From: Cerasicoccus sp. TK19100
Lineage (GTDB): Bacteria; Verrucomicrobiota; Verrucomicrobiia; Opitutales; Cerasicoccaceae
Direction: 5' to 3'
NCBI RefSeq assembly: GCF_027257155.1
Contig: NZ_JAPWDU010000003.1
Coordinates: 558,001-622,000, forward strand
DNA length: 64,000 bases
Part shown: positions 1 to 9,261 of the stretch, in pieces
Numbering within the stretch: the first letter of the stretch is position 1
How the letters are laid out: the number at the start of each line of letters is the position of its first letter
Made by a program: the position numbers and the translations under genes
Notes under the pieces: model-generated
Told to the model about the DNA's origin: nothing
Seen by the model: only the letters and a program-made list of their open reading frames with translations
Database searches by the model: none

Positions 1-111
1 GACCGCGTGCTTGCCACCAAGTGGCAGGAAGAGCTGGCCGCCGAACGCCAGAAAATCAAAGAAGAAGCCGAGCGCCGCAAGGCCGCGCGCGAAGCCGCGA
101 ACAAAAAATAA
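1..111 (+). CDS. C-terminal end of an unidentified protein (5' truncated by window)
   Basis: The first 36 codons read open from base 1 to a TAA at 109-111 and give a highly charged helical tail rich in Lys, Glu, Arg and Ala, ending EAANKK. The composition suggests a coiled-coil or nucleic-acid-contacting tail, but no family can be named from so short a piece. It converges on clpP, with a hairpin immediately after the stop codon. Confidence 0.6.
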   Translation, partial: DRVLATKWQEELAAERQKIKEEAERRKAAREAANKK

Positions 112-131
112 GGCGTGGATTGCTCCACGCC
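112..131 (-). terminator. Hairpin terminator downstream of clpP
   Basis: Perfect 8-bp stem GGCGTGGA/TCCACGCC with a TTGC loop, lying between two convergent genes. Read on the minus strand the stem is followed by TTATTTTTTG, a usable U-tract for clpP. On the plus strand no T-run follows, so it is assigned mainly to the minus strand. Confidence 0.6.
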
Positions 132-159
132 TCATTGGGATAAAATTTAATTCGCCGGC

Positions 160-780
160 TTAGAGCGGGCCTTCGAAGATCGCGTCGGCCAAGCCGTATT
201 CGATGGACTGTTGGGCGTTGAGATAGAAGTCGCGGTCGGTGTCCTTGCGAATTTTCTCGATGGATTGGCCGGAGGCACGGGCGAGGATGCTGTTGAGCTC
301 TTCGCGGAGCTTTTCCATCTCCTCGGCCTGGATGTTGATATCGACTGCGGGAGCGACGATGCGGCCCATGATCAGCGGCTGGTGGATGAGCACGCGGGCG
401 TGCGGGAACACGAAGCGACGGCCCTTGGTGCCACCGGACAGCAGAATGCTGCCCATCGAAGCGGCCATGCCGTGGACGATGCAGCTGATCGGCGAGCTGA
501 TGATCTGCATGGTGTCATAGACAGCCATGCCTGCGGTGATCGAGCCGCCGGGGCTATTGATGTAAAACTTGATCTCCTCGCCGGGTTTCTCGGCCTCGAG
601 GTAGAGCATTTTTTCCATGATGGTCTTCATGGACTCATCATTGACTTCGCCCCAGAGAAAAATCTTCCGCTCCTCGAGGAATTTTTTTTCCATCTGCAGC
701 TGGATGCCGCCCTTACCGGCGTCTTTGCTCTTCTCGTCGTCGCAGTCAAAAAGTGGAGTTTTCGCTTTGGATTCGATCAT
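160..780 (-). CDS. clpP: ATP-dependent Clp protease proteolytic subunit
   Basis: Serine peptidase subunit of the cytoplasmic Clp protease, forming the barrel that degrades proteins unfolded by ClpX or ClpA. The 206-residue product is normal length. The Ser-His-Asp triad is visible: Ser108 in AASMGS, His133 in LIHQP, and Asp184 in TDRDF, aligned with the E. coli triad Asp by the downstream EYGLAD pattern. The oxyanion glycines in NSPGGSITAG are also present. The reading frame is open 27 codons further upstream, but that extension is unlike ClpP; MIESKAK at 780 is preferred although its ribosome-binding site is weak. A clp ATPase gene is not adjacent. Confidence 0.96.
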   Translation of the reverse strand: MIESKAKTPLFDCDDEKSKDAGKGGIQLQMEKKFLEERKIFLWGEVNDESMKTIMEKMLYLEAEKPGEEIKFYINSPGGSITAGMAVYDTMQIISSPISCIVHGMAASMGSILLSGGTKGRRFVFPHARVLIHQPLIMGRIVAPAVDINIQAEEMEKLREELNSILARASGQSIEKIRKDTDRDFYLNAQQSIEYGLADAIFEGPL

Positions 781-853
781 GATGGGTAATGTGATGCGGA
801 AAGCGCAGAATTTCCAATCAAAAAGGTGTTTTGCGGGTAAGTCTCTCGACCAT

Positions 854-879
854 CGTAGCATAGGCGTCCCGCCTGTGCC
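854..879 (+). repeat. REP family 1 palindrome
   Basis: A 26-nt copy of an imperfect palindrome with core TAGGCGTCCCGCCT. Six more copies occur in this window (1540-1565, 1592-1617, 20147-20172, 20205-20230, 24899-24924, 25061-25086), all intergenic. This copy lies between clpP and the RAYT remnant, and is inverted relative to the two copies on the other side of that remnant. Confidence 0.85.
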
Positions 880-887
880 TTAAATCA

Positions 888-1496
888 TCACTTATCTTCA
901 AGTTTTTCATCAATCCGATCAGTGCCGATCGCATCTTCCGCTAAATCGAGTCCCGCCTTGTTGGGATTCTCCAAAATGTATTCGCGGTAGTGCCGCAACT
1001 CAGCTTCATCCCGAATAATTCGACTGTAAGATTCACTCTGCCACACCGCGCCAGCACGTTCGGACGGCCGATTCAATCGCTTTGCCGTGAAGGATTTCCA
1101 TGAGTGAAGAATGTCCGATAGCGCATGGTTGATGAAGGGAAGCACGATCAGATGCACATGATTCGGCATGATCACCCAATGATCGAGATGGTAGCGTTTG
1201 CCATCGAAATGCTTCCGCGCGTTGGCGACGGTTTCAATCGCTGGCCTTTCGGAAAGCAGGCAACTGCCCATGCCAGCGTCGAGCCAGGTTTCCAAACGGG
1301 CGGGGAAACGCTCATCATAGGCGGCCTGCTGCTGGTCGGTGGTGGGTTGACCATGCTGTGCTAACCAGAGATCGCGTTCTTCGCGCCATTGCCGGAGTTT
1401 GGCGGCTGGGATGGAGTCAGCTAGCCGAAAGGTGACGAAATAGAGGGCGTCGTCCTGCCGTCATTGAGGAAGGTTGCGATGGGTCGTTTCCAGTTC
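888..1496 (-). pseudogene. REP-associated tyrosine transposase (RAYT), nonsense-broken
   Basis: The reading frame encodes a Y1/HUH-type transposase of the RAYT class, which nicks REP palindromes as single-stranded DNA. The metal-binding HxH lies in WVIMPNHVHLIV, and the family's ALYFVTFRLADS and WLDAGMGSCLL segments are present. The conserved N-terminal pattern reads HRNLPQ, then TGA at 1461-1463, then RQDDALYF. Family members have Trp at that position (LPHWRQ), so a TGG-to-TGA change has broken the gene. No ATG, GTG or TTG follows in frame until a TTG at 1295, inside the conserved domain. Inverted REP family 1 copies flank it, the usual arrangement for a RAYT and its substrate. Function is probably lost. 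Confidence 0.85.
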
Positions 1497-1539
1497 CTAG
1501 TGTGGATTAAAGAACACCGTTATGGAAATGATGGATTAG

Positions 1540-1617
1540 GGCACAGGCGGGAAGCCTATGCTACGGGCGTGCGTTGGTTAGTTGGATTTGGGGCACAGGC
1601 GGGACGCCTATGCTACG
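1540..1617 (-). repeat. Two REP family 1 copies upstream of the RAYT remnant
   Basis: Copies at 1540-1565 and 1592-1617 in the same orientation, opposite to the copy at 854. The first carries GGGAAGCC where the others have GGGACGCC. The second ends 10 nt before the sufT stop codon. Confidence 0.85.
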
Positions 1618-1626
1618 GCGCTTTTG

Positions 1627-2184
1627 CTAGATCAGGCCCAGCTCCATTTTGCCCTCTTCGGTGATCATGTCTTGGGTCCAGGGTGGGTCCCAGACGATGT
1701 CCACTTGGGCGGAGGTGACGCCGGGCACCGACTCGACGCGGCCTTTGGCGTCTTCGGCGATGGCCGGGCCCATGCCGCAGCCGGGCGCGGTGAGCGTCAT
1801 TTGCACGGAAACATGGTATTGGCTGGCCTCTTCCATGACTTCCATGGAGTAAACCAGGCCCAGGTCGACGATGTTGACCGGGATTTCCGGGTCGTAAACA
1901 GATTTGAGTGCATCCCAGACGGCTTCGTCCGAGGGCGGTCCCTCGTGGTCGTCGCCGCCAGCCGCGGCTTCGGTCTTGGCGGAGTCGGGTGTTTCCTCGC
2001 CAAGGGCGTCGGCGTCGGTCCCGAGAATGCGGAACATGCCGTAATCGCAGACGACGGTAAAGTTGCCGCCGAGGCGGTGCGTGATGTCGACTTTGGAGCC
2101 GCTGGGCAGGGTGACCTTGTCACCGGCCGGGATGACCGTGGCTTCGACGTCGCGGGAGAGAACTCGCTGGTTGTTGGCGCTCAT
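1627..2184 (-). CDS. sufT: SufT-type iron-sulfur cluster assembly factor (MIP18/DUF59)
   Basis: 185-residue protein with an N-terminal extension of about 85 residues and a C-terminal MIP18/DUF59 domain ([20 protein letters not shown] through the conserved TAPGCGMG cysteine segment). This is the SufT long form, an auxiliary factor for Fe-S cluster maturation whose exact reaction is unsettled. Its ATG overlaps the stop codon of the upstream mscS-like gene by four bases (2181-2184), indicating translational coupling. It is unlinked from the sufCBD operon 4 kb away, although SufT genes are often in suf operons. Confidence 0.88.
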   Translation of the reverse strand: MSANNQRVLSRDVEATVIPAGDKVTLPSGSKVDITHRLGGNFTVVCDYGMFRILGTDADALGEETPDSAKTEAAAGGDDHEGPPSDEAVWDALKSVYDPEIPVNIVDLGLVYSMEVMEEASQYHVSVQMTLTAPGCGMGPAIAEDAKGRVESVPGVTSAQVDIVWDPPWTQDMITEEGKMELGLI

Positions 2185-4064
2185 GATTGGGAATTTTCTG
2201 ATTCTGGCTTTGGCTCAGGGGCGGCAGCCTCGATTTGAGGAAAGGGCGCCACCTTTTCACCCGCAAGATGAATCGTTTGCGTCGGAAATGCAAACTCGAT
2301 GCCCGCTTCGGCGAAGCGACGCATGATTTCCTCGTTCACGCGCTGGCTGAACTCCATGAAATCCCAATACAGGGGCGGGTGGAACCAGTACATCATCAGG
2401 ATGTTGAGCGAGTCGGCGTTGAATTCGTTAAAGAACACCCGGGGCGGAAAGTCCGGTTGGTTAATGCGTTCATTGGGGTGCTCCTGACTCTCGCCAGGCG
2501 CTTCCCCCTCGGGCAAGGCCAGGATTTCGCGGATGATCTGGACTGCGAGCGGGATTTTCTCCTGTGGCGTGTCGTAGGTGATGGTTATGCTCGACACGCG
2601 GCGGATGTAGGGGCGCATGCCGATGTTTTCAATGGAGGCATCGGCGACTCTCTCGTTGGGGATCGTGGTTACGTGGCCGTTGAGCAGGCGAATCTTGGTC
2701 GAGCGCAGGCCGATCTCTTCGACGGATCCGTCAGCACCCTCTATTTTAACGCGCTGCCCTACGCGGAAGGGCTTATCGAGCAAGATCATCAAGCCGCCAA
2801 AAATATTGCGCAGCATGCTTTGGGCGGCGAGCGCGATGGCCAGACCCGTTACGCCGGCACCCGCGATCACGGTGGCCAGGGAGAAGCCGACGTGCTGCAG
2901 GCCTTTGATTAATATCGCCAGGCAAATGATGATGCTGACGATGCGAATGCCGATACGCATCAGATGAGAATCGAAGCTTTGGTAACGGTAGCGTTCTGCT
3001 TTGACGGCGAGGTCGGCCACCAGCGTGCCAATCATGTAGGTGATGATAATGGCAGAAATCAGGATGATCGAATAAGCCACATAAACGACCACCTGGAACA
3101 CATCTCCAGTGATAAAAATTTTGTCGTCGATCAGGTCGTAGGCAAAATAACAAATTCCGATCGCGTAGGCTGGGATGATGAGGTGAATCGCGTGGCGTGC
3201 GGTGGGTGCCATTTTCCTACTAATGCGGCTAATGATGAGCTGCATTAGCCAAACGGATAGCCCGGCCAGGACGATGACAATGAACATTGAAGCCCACTGC
3301 CAGACGGTCTGCTCGTAGAAATCCAATAGTGCCCAGTCCGGCAGGTTATCAATCCACTCCGACGGGATAACCGGGTTGGGCGTCAGGAAAAAATAGTAAT
3401 AGAAATCTTCCGCAGCCTTGGTCTTGTAGGGCATGTCACGGATTTCGTTGAAGAGTGGTTTCACCTCTTCGATAGTTTCCTGGCTGAAGACGTAGTGGCC
3501 CTCCTCATCGCCGCTATCGACGCGGATGATTTCAAACGGCATTTCCGGCAATTGCCACCGCGCCGGGAAACCGTTCTTAATCGCCTGTTGCATGATGCGC
3601 TCGTCGGGAATTTTGTCGATGGGTGGCAGGCCGACGCGGTCGATCACTTCACGCAAATAGATCGCACTGGCCGAGGCGTAGTCGGCACGGAGGGACGGTG
3701 CGATGTTGCGCAAATCAAAGAAGTCCTGCATCTGCCCGAAGAGATGGAATACTTCCACGCGATCTTGGGGAGAATAGTTCTCGCTGGAGATCAAGTCATG
3801 AAAGCGCTGCGTCATTTTCATGAAGCTGATCATGGTGTCGCGCGGGCTGCTGGTGTTGGCCGGGTGCAGTTGGTAGGCTTCGCTTAAATGTTCGTCATCG
3901 GTGGCGGAGAGCTCGCTCAGGAGATCGAGGATTTCAGTCGGATCTTCGTAGGGAGTGACCGGGTTGTAATCCTCTTCTTGTGCCAGCAATAGCGCGGGCT
4001 GGGCAATGATGAGGCAAATGATCAATGCCAATAGTTTATGCGGCTGCATGATGGCGCTTAGCAT
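2181..4064 (-). CDS. MscS-family mechanosensitive ion channel
   Basis: Large membrane channel of the small-conductance mechanosensitive family, expected to release solutes on hypo-osmotic shock. The start at 4064 is chosen because AAGGTGA lies about 11 nt upstream and a signal peptide follows directly (hydrophobic [19 protein letters not shown]). The product is about 627 residues: a periplasmic domain of roughly 230 residues, several membrane segments, then the MscS pore and beta domain. The pore helix is glycine/alanine-rich ([18 protein letters not shown]) and is followed by [15 protein letters not shown]. The C-terminal tail is charged and proline-rich. An upstream in-frame extension to 4298 is unlikely to be translated. 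Its stop codon overlaps the sufT start. Confidence 0.9.
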   Translation of the reverse strand: MLSAIMQPHKLLALIICLIIAQPALLLAQEEDYNPVTPYEDPTEILDLLSELSATDDEHLSEAYQLHPANTSSPRDTMISFMKMTQRFHDLISSENYSPQDRVEVFHLFGQMQDFFDLRNIAPSLRADYASASAIYLREVIDRVGLPPIDKIPDERIMQQAIKNGFPARWQLPEMPFEIIRVDSGDEEGHYVFSQETIEEVKPLFNEIRDMPYKTKAAEDFYYYFFLTPNPVIPSEWIDNLPDWALLDFYEQTVWQWASMFIVIVLAGLSVWLMQLIISRISRKMAPTARHAIHLIIPAYAIGICYFAYDLIDDKIFITGDVFQVVVYVAYSIILISAIIITYMIGTLVADLAVKAERYRYQSFDSHLMRIGIRIVSIIICLAILIKGLQHVGFSLATVIAGAGVTGLAIALAAQSMLRNIFGGLMILLDKPFRVGQRVKIEGADGSVEEIGLRSTKIRLLNGHVTTIPNERVADASIENIGMRPYIRRVSSITITYDTPQEKIPLAVQIIREILALPEGEAPGESQEHPNERINQPDFPPRVFFNEFNADSLNILMMYWFHPPLYWDFMEFSQRVNEEIMRRFAEAGIEFAFPTQTIHLAGEKVAPFPQIEAAAPEPKPESENSQS

Positions 4065-4381
4065 CGTAGAATGTTTCACCTTGCTCAATGCTCTATTTGC
4101 TCTGTTGGGTGTCATGGCTGTCTGGGGGTGTCGCCCTTGATTTGTGGAAACGGTGCGGGGTTGGATTACCCGAACGCCAAGCTGGCAGCCCAGAAAGATG
4201 AATAACCAATAATAGTCCGCAGTAACATGCGGCTCATTGTGTGATAATTCTCCGACTGGCCAAGCCCGAATGAGCCCTTGACCCTGCTTTGGCGACAAAA
4301 TGGCGCGTGGTCTCGTCGCGAAGATATCGCTGGTGAATCGGGAATTGAAACCTGAAGCGCGTGCGGTCGTAATGGCTGCCC
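4065..4381. other. Divergent intergenic region, mscS / lacI-type regulator
   Basis: 317 nt between divergent genes, so both promoters should lie here. No clear palindromic operator, repeat or RNA structure was seen. Confidence 0.4.
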
Positions 4382-5377
4382 ATGAGGGTCTCCATGCGGC
4401 AGATAGCCAAGCAGCTTGGCGTCAGCATCGCCACGGTGTCGCGTGCGCTTAATCACGACCCGCGGGTGAAGCCGGAGACGCGTGAGCGCATCGAGCGGCT
4501 GGCGGAAGAGCTCGGCTATGAGCCCGATCCGGCGCTGTCGGCGCTCAATGCCTACCGCCACGAGTCGCAGCGCCATGCCTTTCGCGGAACGCTGGCTTGG
4601 CTGACGAATTACCCGGAGCCCGAGGGCTGGCGCAGCGTCCCGACGAGTGTGCGCCTGCACGACCACCTAAAAGACCTCGCCCCCAAGCGCGGCTACAACC
4701 TGGATGAATTTTGGCTGAACGCCGATGAGATGCCCGCGCGCCGATTGGACCAGGTGCTGCGCTCCCGGGGCGTGCGCGGCATATTTCTGTCCTCACTGCC
4801 GGTCGGCGTGAACGAAATCATGTTCCCATGGGAGGGCTACAGTGTCGTCTCTCTCAGCGAGACCGTGCAGCGCCCGCAAACCCACAGCATTCAAAAGAGC
4901 ACGTATTTCGACGTGCGGCGCTGTGTGCGTCGGCTGGTCGAGGCGGGTTATCGCCGGCCAATTCTGGCTGTGCACGATCGCTTCCACCGTGGGATGCAGG
5001 GCGTTCACCAAGGCGCGTTTTACGCCGCGACCCAGGAGTATCTGGGCTACGATTGCCCCTGCCACGTAGCTCCGATAGCCGAGTTTCATCAGCGCGTGGA
5101 GGGCTGGGCGAGAGATTTCCAAGCGGATTGTCTGCTCAGCTCGCTCGCTCCGCCAGTGGATTACGAGTCGCACCGCATTCCGTGGATCGGCTTTACGGGA
5201 GATCTGCATCCCAGCCATCAGGCCGCCATCGTGCACGATTTCCGCAACCTCGCCAAGGCAGCGCTGGATATCATGGTGGTGAAAATCCAGCATTCCGAGT
5301 TTGGCCTGCCGGAGGCACCGCTCATCCTGCGTATCGCGGGTAAGTGGACCGAAAATGGCCTGCAACGCCGGAGCTAG
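4382..5377 (+). CDS. LacI/GalR-family transcriptional regulator
   Basis: 331-residue DNA-binding protein. The N-terminal helix-turn-helix MRQIAKQLGVSIATVSRALN followed by DPRVKPETRERI is typical of LacI/GalR proteins, including the hinge-side ELGYEPDPA segment. The rest (about residues 65-325) should be a periplasmic-binding-protein-like effector domain, but it is divergent and no ligand can be inferred. Its own upstream region and the PEP-CTERM gene downstream are possible targets; neither shows a clear palindromic operator. Confidence 0.88.
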   Translation: MRVSMRQIAKQLGVSIATVSRALNHDPRVKPETRERIERLAEELGYEPDPALSALNAYRHESQRHAFRGTLAWLTNYPEPEGWRSVPTSVRLHDHLKDLAPKRGYNLDEFWLNADEMPARRLDQVLRSRGVRGIFLSSLPVGVNEIMFPWEGYSVVSLSETVQRPQTHSIQKSTYFDVRRCVRRLVEAGYRRPILAVHDRFHRGMQGVHQGAFYAATQEYLGYDCPCHVAPIAEFHQRVEGWARDFQADCLLSSLAPPVDYESHRIPWIGFTGDLHPSHQAAIVHDFRNLAKAALDIMVVKIQHSEFGLPEAPLILRIAGKWTENGLQRRS

Positions 5378-5536
5378 CGGCCTTTTCTGCCCAAAATGTT
5401 ACAGTTTGCATAATCGGGCGCGGGACTTTCCGGCGCTCATGGGTTTGGATGTGTGTATTGAGCCGTTCGTGGAAGTCACCTCCAGTCGACCGTCAGCCGA
5501 CGGCTCATGTTTCAATCCTCAACATCCCCAAGCACA

Positions 5537-6286
5537 ATGTTTACACTTAAGCAAATCTCGGGCGTCGCGCTTACTTTGGCCGCGTCTTTCAGCCTCCAAG
5601 CCGTCGTGATCTTCCAAGAGGATTTTAACGGAACACCCGGCTCGAACCTCGATGGCACGACGCCGACAATCACTACTGGTGGCGCGACCTGGAATGCCAA
5701 TCCGGTTTTTGACGCCGATGGTTCCGTGGCCGATACGGCCGACGGCGGGGCCTGGCTGGCTTTCGCTCCGCAGGCCGGCGAGATTTATCAACTCACGGCA
5801 AGCTTCGATGTCACCGGCGGCGGCACGAACTGGCTGAGTCTGGGCTTTGCCGACACCACTGCCGACCAGCGCGCGGTGATTACGGGCTACACTTCCTATT
5901 TGCAGCGCAACAACGCCAACGTGGTAACCTTTACCGGCTTGGGCGTCTCGGCGGGCCGCATTGATTACGACGGCGTGCTGAGCAATGCCAACGTAACCGT
6001 CACCATGGTGCTGGATGCGACGGATGCCTCTTCGTCGAACTGGACAGTGTCGATCTTCGCCGAAGACTCATTGGGCAACACCGTCTCACGCCCGGCCTCC
6101 TTGGTGGGCAGCGGCAACTACGACGACATTTCCGCCGTTGGTTTCAGCGTCAACGAAGGTGCGTCCGCGCAAATCTCCAGCTTCGAGCTGAGCACAATTC
6201 CCGAGCCGCAGACGACTGCCCTGATGCTCGGCGCGCTGGCCATGGGCGTATTGCTCGTGATGCGTCGTCGCCAGAGTGGTCGCTAA
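5537..6286 (+). CDS. PEP-CTERM sorting domain protein
   Basis: About 249 residues, exported. A signal peptide (MFTLKQISG then ALTLAASFSLQAVV) precedes a beta-rich, concanavalin-like or NPGS-type extracellular domain of unknown ligand. The C-terminus is a PEP-CTERM tail: IPEPQ, a hydrophobic helix, then MRRRQ. Such tails are recognised by an exosortase, which is not encoded in this window. The start at 5537 is chosen over an in-frame ATG at 5507 because it begins the signal peptide. A strong terminator follows at 6314. Confidence 0.88.
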   Translation: MFTLKQISGVALTLAASFSLQAVVIFQEDFNGTPGSNLDGTTPTITTGGATWNANPVFDADGSVADTADGGAWLAFAPQAGEIYQLTASFDVTGGGTNWLSLGFADTTADQRAVITGYTSYLQRNNANVVTFTGLGVSAGRIDYDGVLSNANVTVTMVLDATDASSSNWTVSIFAEDSLGNTVSRPASLVGSGNYDDISAVGFSVNEGASAQISSFELSTIPEPQTTALMLGALAMGVLLVMRRRQSGR

Positions 6287-6313
6287 CGGACTCCGTTCAA
6301 AGCAAAGCATTTC

Positions 6314-6346
6314 AGCAGAAGCGGTGTTCGCCGCTTCTGCTTTTTT
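6314..6346 (+). terminator. Rho-independent terminator of the PEP-CTERM gene
   Basis: Perfect 11-bp stem AGCAGAAGCGG/CCGCTTCTGCT with a 6-nt loop, then TTTTT. It lies between the convergent PEP-CTERM gene and sufD and has a T-run only on the plus strand. Confidence 0.9.
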
Positions 6347-6371
6347 GTAGGAATTTCAAGCCGCCCACTGC

Positions 6372-7703
6372 CTAGCTGGCGAACTTCTTTTGGACGAGCT
6401 TGCGGACGTTTTCGCGGAGCTCTTCGTTGCTGATTTTTTCGATGATTTCCTCAAAGAAACCAAAGACCAGCAGCTGGTAGGCGGTCTCGCGGGGGATGCC
6501 GCGCGCCATCAGATAGAAGAGCTCGTTTTCGTCGACCTGGCCGGTGGTGGCACCGTGGGAGCACTTCACGTCGTTGGCCTCGATCTCCAGGCCGGGAAGG
6601 CTGTTGGCCTCGGCGGTTTTGGAGAGCAGCAGGTTGCGATTGGTTTGATACGCGTCGGTCTGCTGAGCGTCCTTGGCGACCTTGATCAGGCCGGAGAAAA
6701 TCGTGCGCGAGTCGTCGAGCAGCGCGTTCTTAAAGAGCAGGTCGCTCACGGCGTTGGGCGCTTCGTGGATTTGCAGCGTGCGTTGGTCAAACTCCTGCTC
6801 GTCGCGGCCAATGGTCAGGCCATACATTTTGACATCGGCGCCGGGGCCCACGATGCGGGTGTGGTTCTGCAAACGCGCATACTTAGAGCCGAGGTTGACG
6901 GCGATGGTCTTCACCTGGCTGTCGCGGTTGGCGATGTTGGCCTCCAGTTGAACGGAGAGGCATTCCTCGTTGAAATTCTGAACGATCTTGCGGAAGACCT
7001 GGGCACCCTGGCCGGCGTAGATCGTGCCGACGCCGCAGGAGAGGGTGGAGCAGCAACCTTCGTCGAGGCTGCCGTAGTAATCCACAAAGTCGACCTTGGC
7101 GTTGTCTTCAGCCACGAGCAAGGTGTGCGGGAAAATGGCTTCGTTGCAATCAGCTGACCAGTAGTAGGCGCAAAGCGGCTTTTCGATTTCCACGCCCTTG
7201 GGGACGTAGAGGAAACTGCCGCCGTGGAAGAACGCGTTGTGCAGTGCCAGCAGCTTTTCCGAGCCGAGTAGATTCTCCTCTTCGAGGAAATACTTTTTAA
7301 CTAGCTCCGGGTGCTCCAGTACCGCTCGCTGGAGCGGCATCCAGATGACGCCCTTGCTGGCGAGCTCTTCGCTGACGCCCTGGAACTCCAGCAGGTAGTT
7401 GTCGCCAAAGACGAGCTTGCCAGCGTAGTTGCTGACGATGTTGCTGCGCTCAATGGCGTCGGCTTTCTTGGCTTCACTGGGCTCCTGCGCCGGGCGGTAG
7501 CCCTCGAGCTTGAGCTTGCGAATGTCCGTAAAGCGGTAGCGCTCGTCGCTGCGGGTGGGCATCGGCAGCTCTTGAAAGCGCGTCCAGTTTTCTTCCTTGA
7601 GCTCCTGCACCCAGGGCGCGTTCAACCAGAAGGCATCCAGGTGGTGGCGGAAGTTTTCCTCGGTGAATTTTTCGGTGTCAGGTGTGGTCGTGACGACAGA
7701 CAT
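6372..7703 (-). CDS. sufD: Fe-S cluster assembly protein SufD
   Basis: 443-residue scaffold subunit of the cytoplasmic SufBCD complex, in which nascent Fe-S clusters are built. The right-handed beta-helix core and the C-terminal SufBD signature with the conserved His in VKCSHGATTGQ are visible, followed by ELFYLMARGI. It is the last gene of the minus-strand suf operon, about 100 nt after sufB, with a long imperfect hairpin in the gap. Slightly longer than E. coli SufD (423). Confidence 0.95.
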   Translation of the reverse strand: MSVVTTTPDTEKFTEENFRHHLDAFWLNAPWVQELKEENWTRFQELPMPTRSDERYRFTDIRKLKLEGYRPAQEPSEAKKADAIERSNIVSNYAGKLVFGDNYLLEFQGVSEELASKGVIWMPLQRAVLEHPELVKKYFLEEENLLGSEKLLALHNAFFHGGSFLYVPKGVEIEKPLCAYYWSADCNEAIFPHTLLVAEDNAKVDFVDYYGSLDEGCCSTLSCGVGTIYAGQGAQVFRKIVQNFNEECLSVQLEANIANRDSQVKTIAVNLGSKYARLQNHTRIVGPGADVKMYGLTIGRDEQEFDQRTLQIHEAPNAVSDLLFKNALLDDSRTIFSGLIKVAKDAQQTDAYQTNRNLLLSKTAEANSLPGLEIEANDVKCSHGATTGQVDENELFYLMARGIPRETAYQLLVFGFFEEIIEKISNEELRENVRKLVQKKFAS

Positions 7704-7724
7704 GGTCTTTTTATTCTAAAAAGT

Positions 7725-7796
7725 GTGCTTTGGTTTTTGGTTCTTAGTGCTTGGTTGGTAGCTCAACATAGAACTAAGAACCAAGCACCAGAGCAC
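7725..7796. repeat. Long imperfect inverted repeat between sufB and sufD
   Basis: Two 26-nt arms, 7725-7750 and 7771-7796, are complementary at 22 of 26 positions around a 20-nt loop. The word TTGGTTCTTAG in the stem recurs as its complement upstream of the fur-like gene's end (11374-11396). It may attenuate, process or stabilise the sufB-sufD message. Confidence 0.7.
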
Positions 7797-7804
7797 AGTT
7801 GGCG

Positions 7805-9214
7805 TTAGCCAACCGAGCCTTCCATTTCCAGGTCGATCAGGCGCTTCAGCTCGACGGAGTATTCCATCGGGAATTCGCGGGCGAGGTCGTTGATGAAGCC
7901 GTTGACCGCGAGCGACATCGCTTCGCCCTCTTCGAGGCCGCGCTGCTGCATGTAGAAGATCTGCTCGGCGCTGACCTTGGAGACGCTGGCCTCGTGCTGG
8001 ACGGAGTTGTGGTCGCCGCGGACGGTGATCGCCGGGTAGGTGTCGGTGCGCGAGTTGGTGTTGATGAGCAACGCGTCGCACTCGGTGTTGTTCTTGCAGT
8101 TGGACAGCCGCTTGGGAATGTGGACCTGGCCGCGGTAGGTGCTGCGGCCTTCGCCGATGGAGATCGACTTCGAAATGACGTTCGAGGTCGTGTTCGAGGC
8201 GGCGTGGATCATCTTCGCGCCGGTGTCTTGGTGCTGACCGTCGTTGGCCAATGCGATGGAAATGACTTCACCGCGGGCGCGCTCGCCCTTGAGCACGACG
8301 CCGGGGTATTTCATCGTCAGGCGGCTGCCGATGTTGCAGTCGATCCAGCGGATCTCGGCATCTTCCTCGGCCATGCCACGCTTGGTGACGAGGTTGAAGA
8401 CGTTGTTGGACCAGTTTTGCACGGTGATGTATTGGATCTTCGCACCCTTGAGGGCAACGAGCTCCACGACGGCCGAGTGCAGGGTGGCGGTCTCAAACTT
8501 CGGTGCGGTGCAGCCCTCCATGTAGGTGACTTCCGAGCCCTCGTCGGCGATGATCAGCGTGCGCTCGAACTGGCCGAAGTTTTCCGCGTTGATGCGGAAG
8601 TAGGCCTGCAGCGGTTGCGCTACCTTCACGCCCTTGGGCACGTAGATGAAGCTGCCGCCGGAGAAGCAGGCGCTGTTCAGCGCGGAGAACTTGTTGTCGC
8701 CGATCGGGATGACCTTGCCGAAGAATTTCTTGAAAATTTCGGGGTGCTCGTGGAGGCCTTCATGGGGGCCGACAAAGATCACGCCGAGCTTTTCCATCTC
8801 CTCCTTCATGCGGGAGTAGGCGGCCTCGGAGTCGAACTGTGCTTCCACGCCAGCGAGGAAGGCGCGCTCCTGCTCGGGGATGCCCAGGCGCTCGAAGGTT
8901 TCCTTAACGTCGTCCGGCACGTCGTCCCAGGTGCGGGATGGCTTTTGCCCCTTGGAGAGGTAGTAGCGGACGTCCTCGAACTTGATGGAGTCGAGGTCTT
9001 TGCTCGCCCAGTGGGTCGGCATGGGCTTGTCCTGAAAGATCTTCAGCGCCTTGTGGCGAAACTCGTTTACCCACGCTTCCTCGCCCTTGACCTTGGAAAT
9101 GTAGTCAATGGTGTCGGGCGAGAGGCCGATGCCGGCGTCGTAGGCGTAATCTTCGGCATAGGAGAAATCTCCCTTGCTGCGGTCGATGTTAATTTCTGGT
9201 GCTTCGGTGCTCAT
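7805..9214 (-). CDS. sufB: Fe-S cluster assembly protein SufB
   Basis: 469-residue core scaffold of the SufBCD complex. The SufB hallmark segments are present: the N-terminal [19 protein letters not shown], the catalytic-loop cysteine in [32 protein letters not shown], and the C-terminal [13 protein letters not shown]. Cys in the ECDALL loop corresponds to the sulfur-accepting Cys405 region of E. coli SufB. In this operon sufB is separated from sufC by two non-suf genes, which is unusual because sufC normally abuts sufB or sufD. Confidence 0.97.
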   Translation of the reverse strand: MSTEAPEINIDRSKGDFSYAEDYAYDAGIGLSPDTIDYISKVKGEEAWVNEFRHKALKIFQDKPMPTHWASKDLDSIKFEDVRYYLSKGQKPSRTWDDVPDDVKETFERLGIPEQERAFLAGVEAQFDSEAAYSRMKEEMEKLGVIFVGPHEGLHEHPEIFKKFFGKVIPIGDNKFSALNSACFSGGSFIYVPKGVKVAQPLQAYFRINAENFGQFERTLIIADEGSEVTYMEGCTAPKFETATLHSAVVELVALKGAKIQYITVQNWSNNVFNLVTKRGMAEEDAEIRWIDCNIGSRLTMKYPGVVLKGERARGEVISIALANDGQHQDTGAKMIHAASNTTSNVISKSISIGEGRSTYRGQVHIPKRLSNCKNNTECDALLINTNSRTDTYPAITVRGDHNSVQHEASVSKVSAEQIFYMQQRGLEEGEAMSLAVNGFINDLAREFPMEYSVELKRLIDLEMEGSVG

Positions 9215-9261
9215 GGCTGAAATAAGTTGGAAAGTTCGAAGGTTGGTGGGTTCGAAGGTGG

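Noticed and set aside
888-1496. Recoding of the TGA in the RAYT gene as Trp or selenocysteine
   Set aside because: Other genes here use TGG for Trp and TGA as a normal stop (for example sufT region, 36089), and no SECIS-like hairpin is seen after the codon. Simple decay is the better reading.
7799-9220. 473-residue plus-strand open frame opposite sufB, and other long antisense frames (18146-19291, 59017-60546, 21276-22595)
   Set aside because: They are antisense shadows of clearly recognised GC-rich genes, with no family motifs and biased composition.
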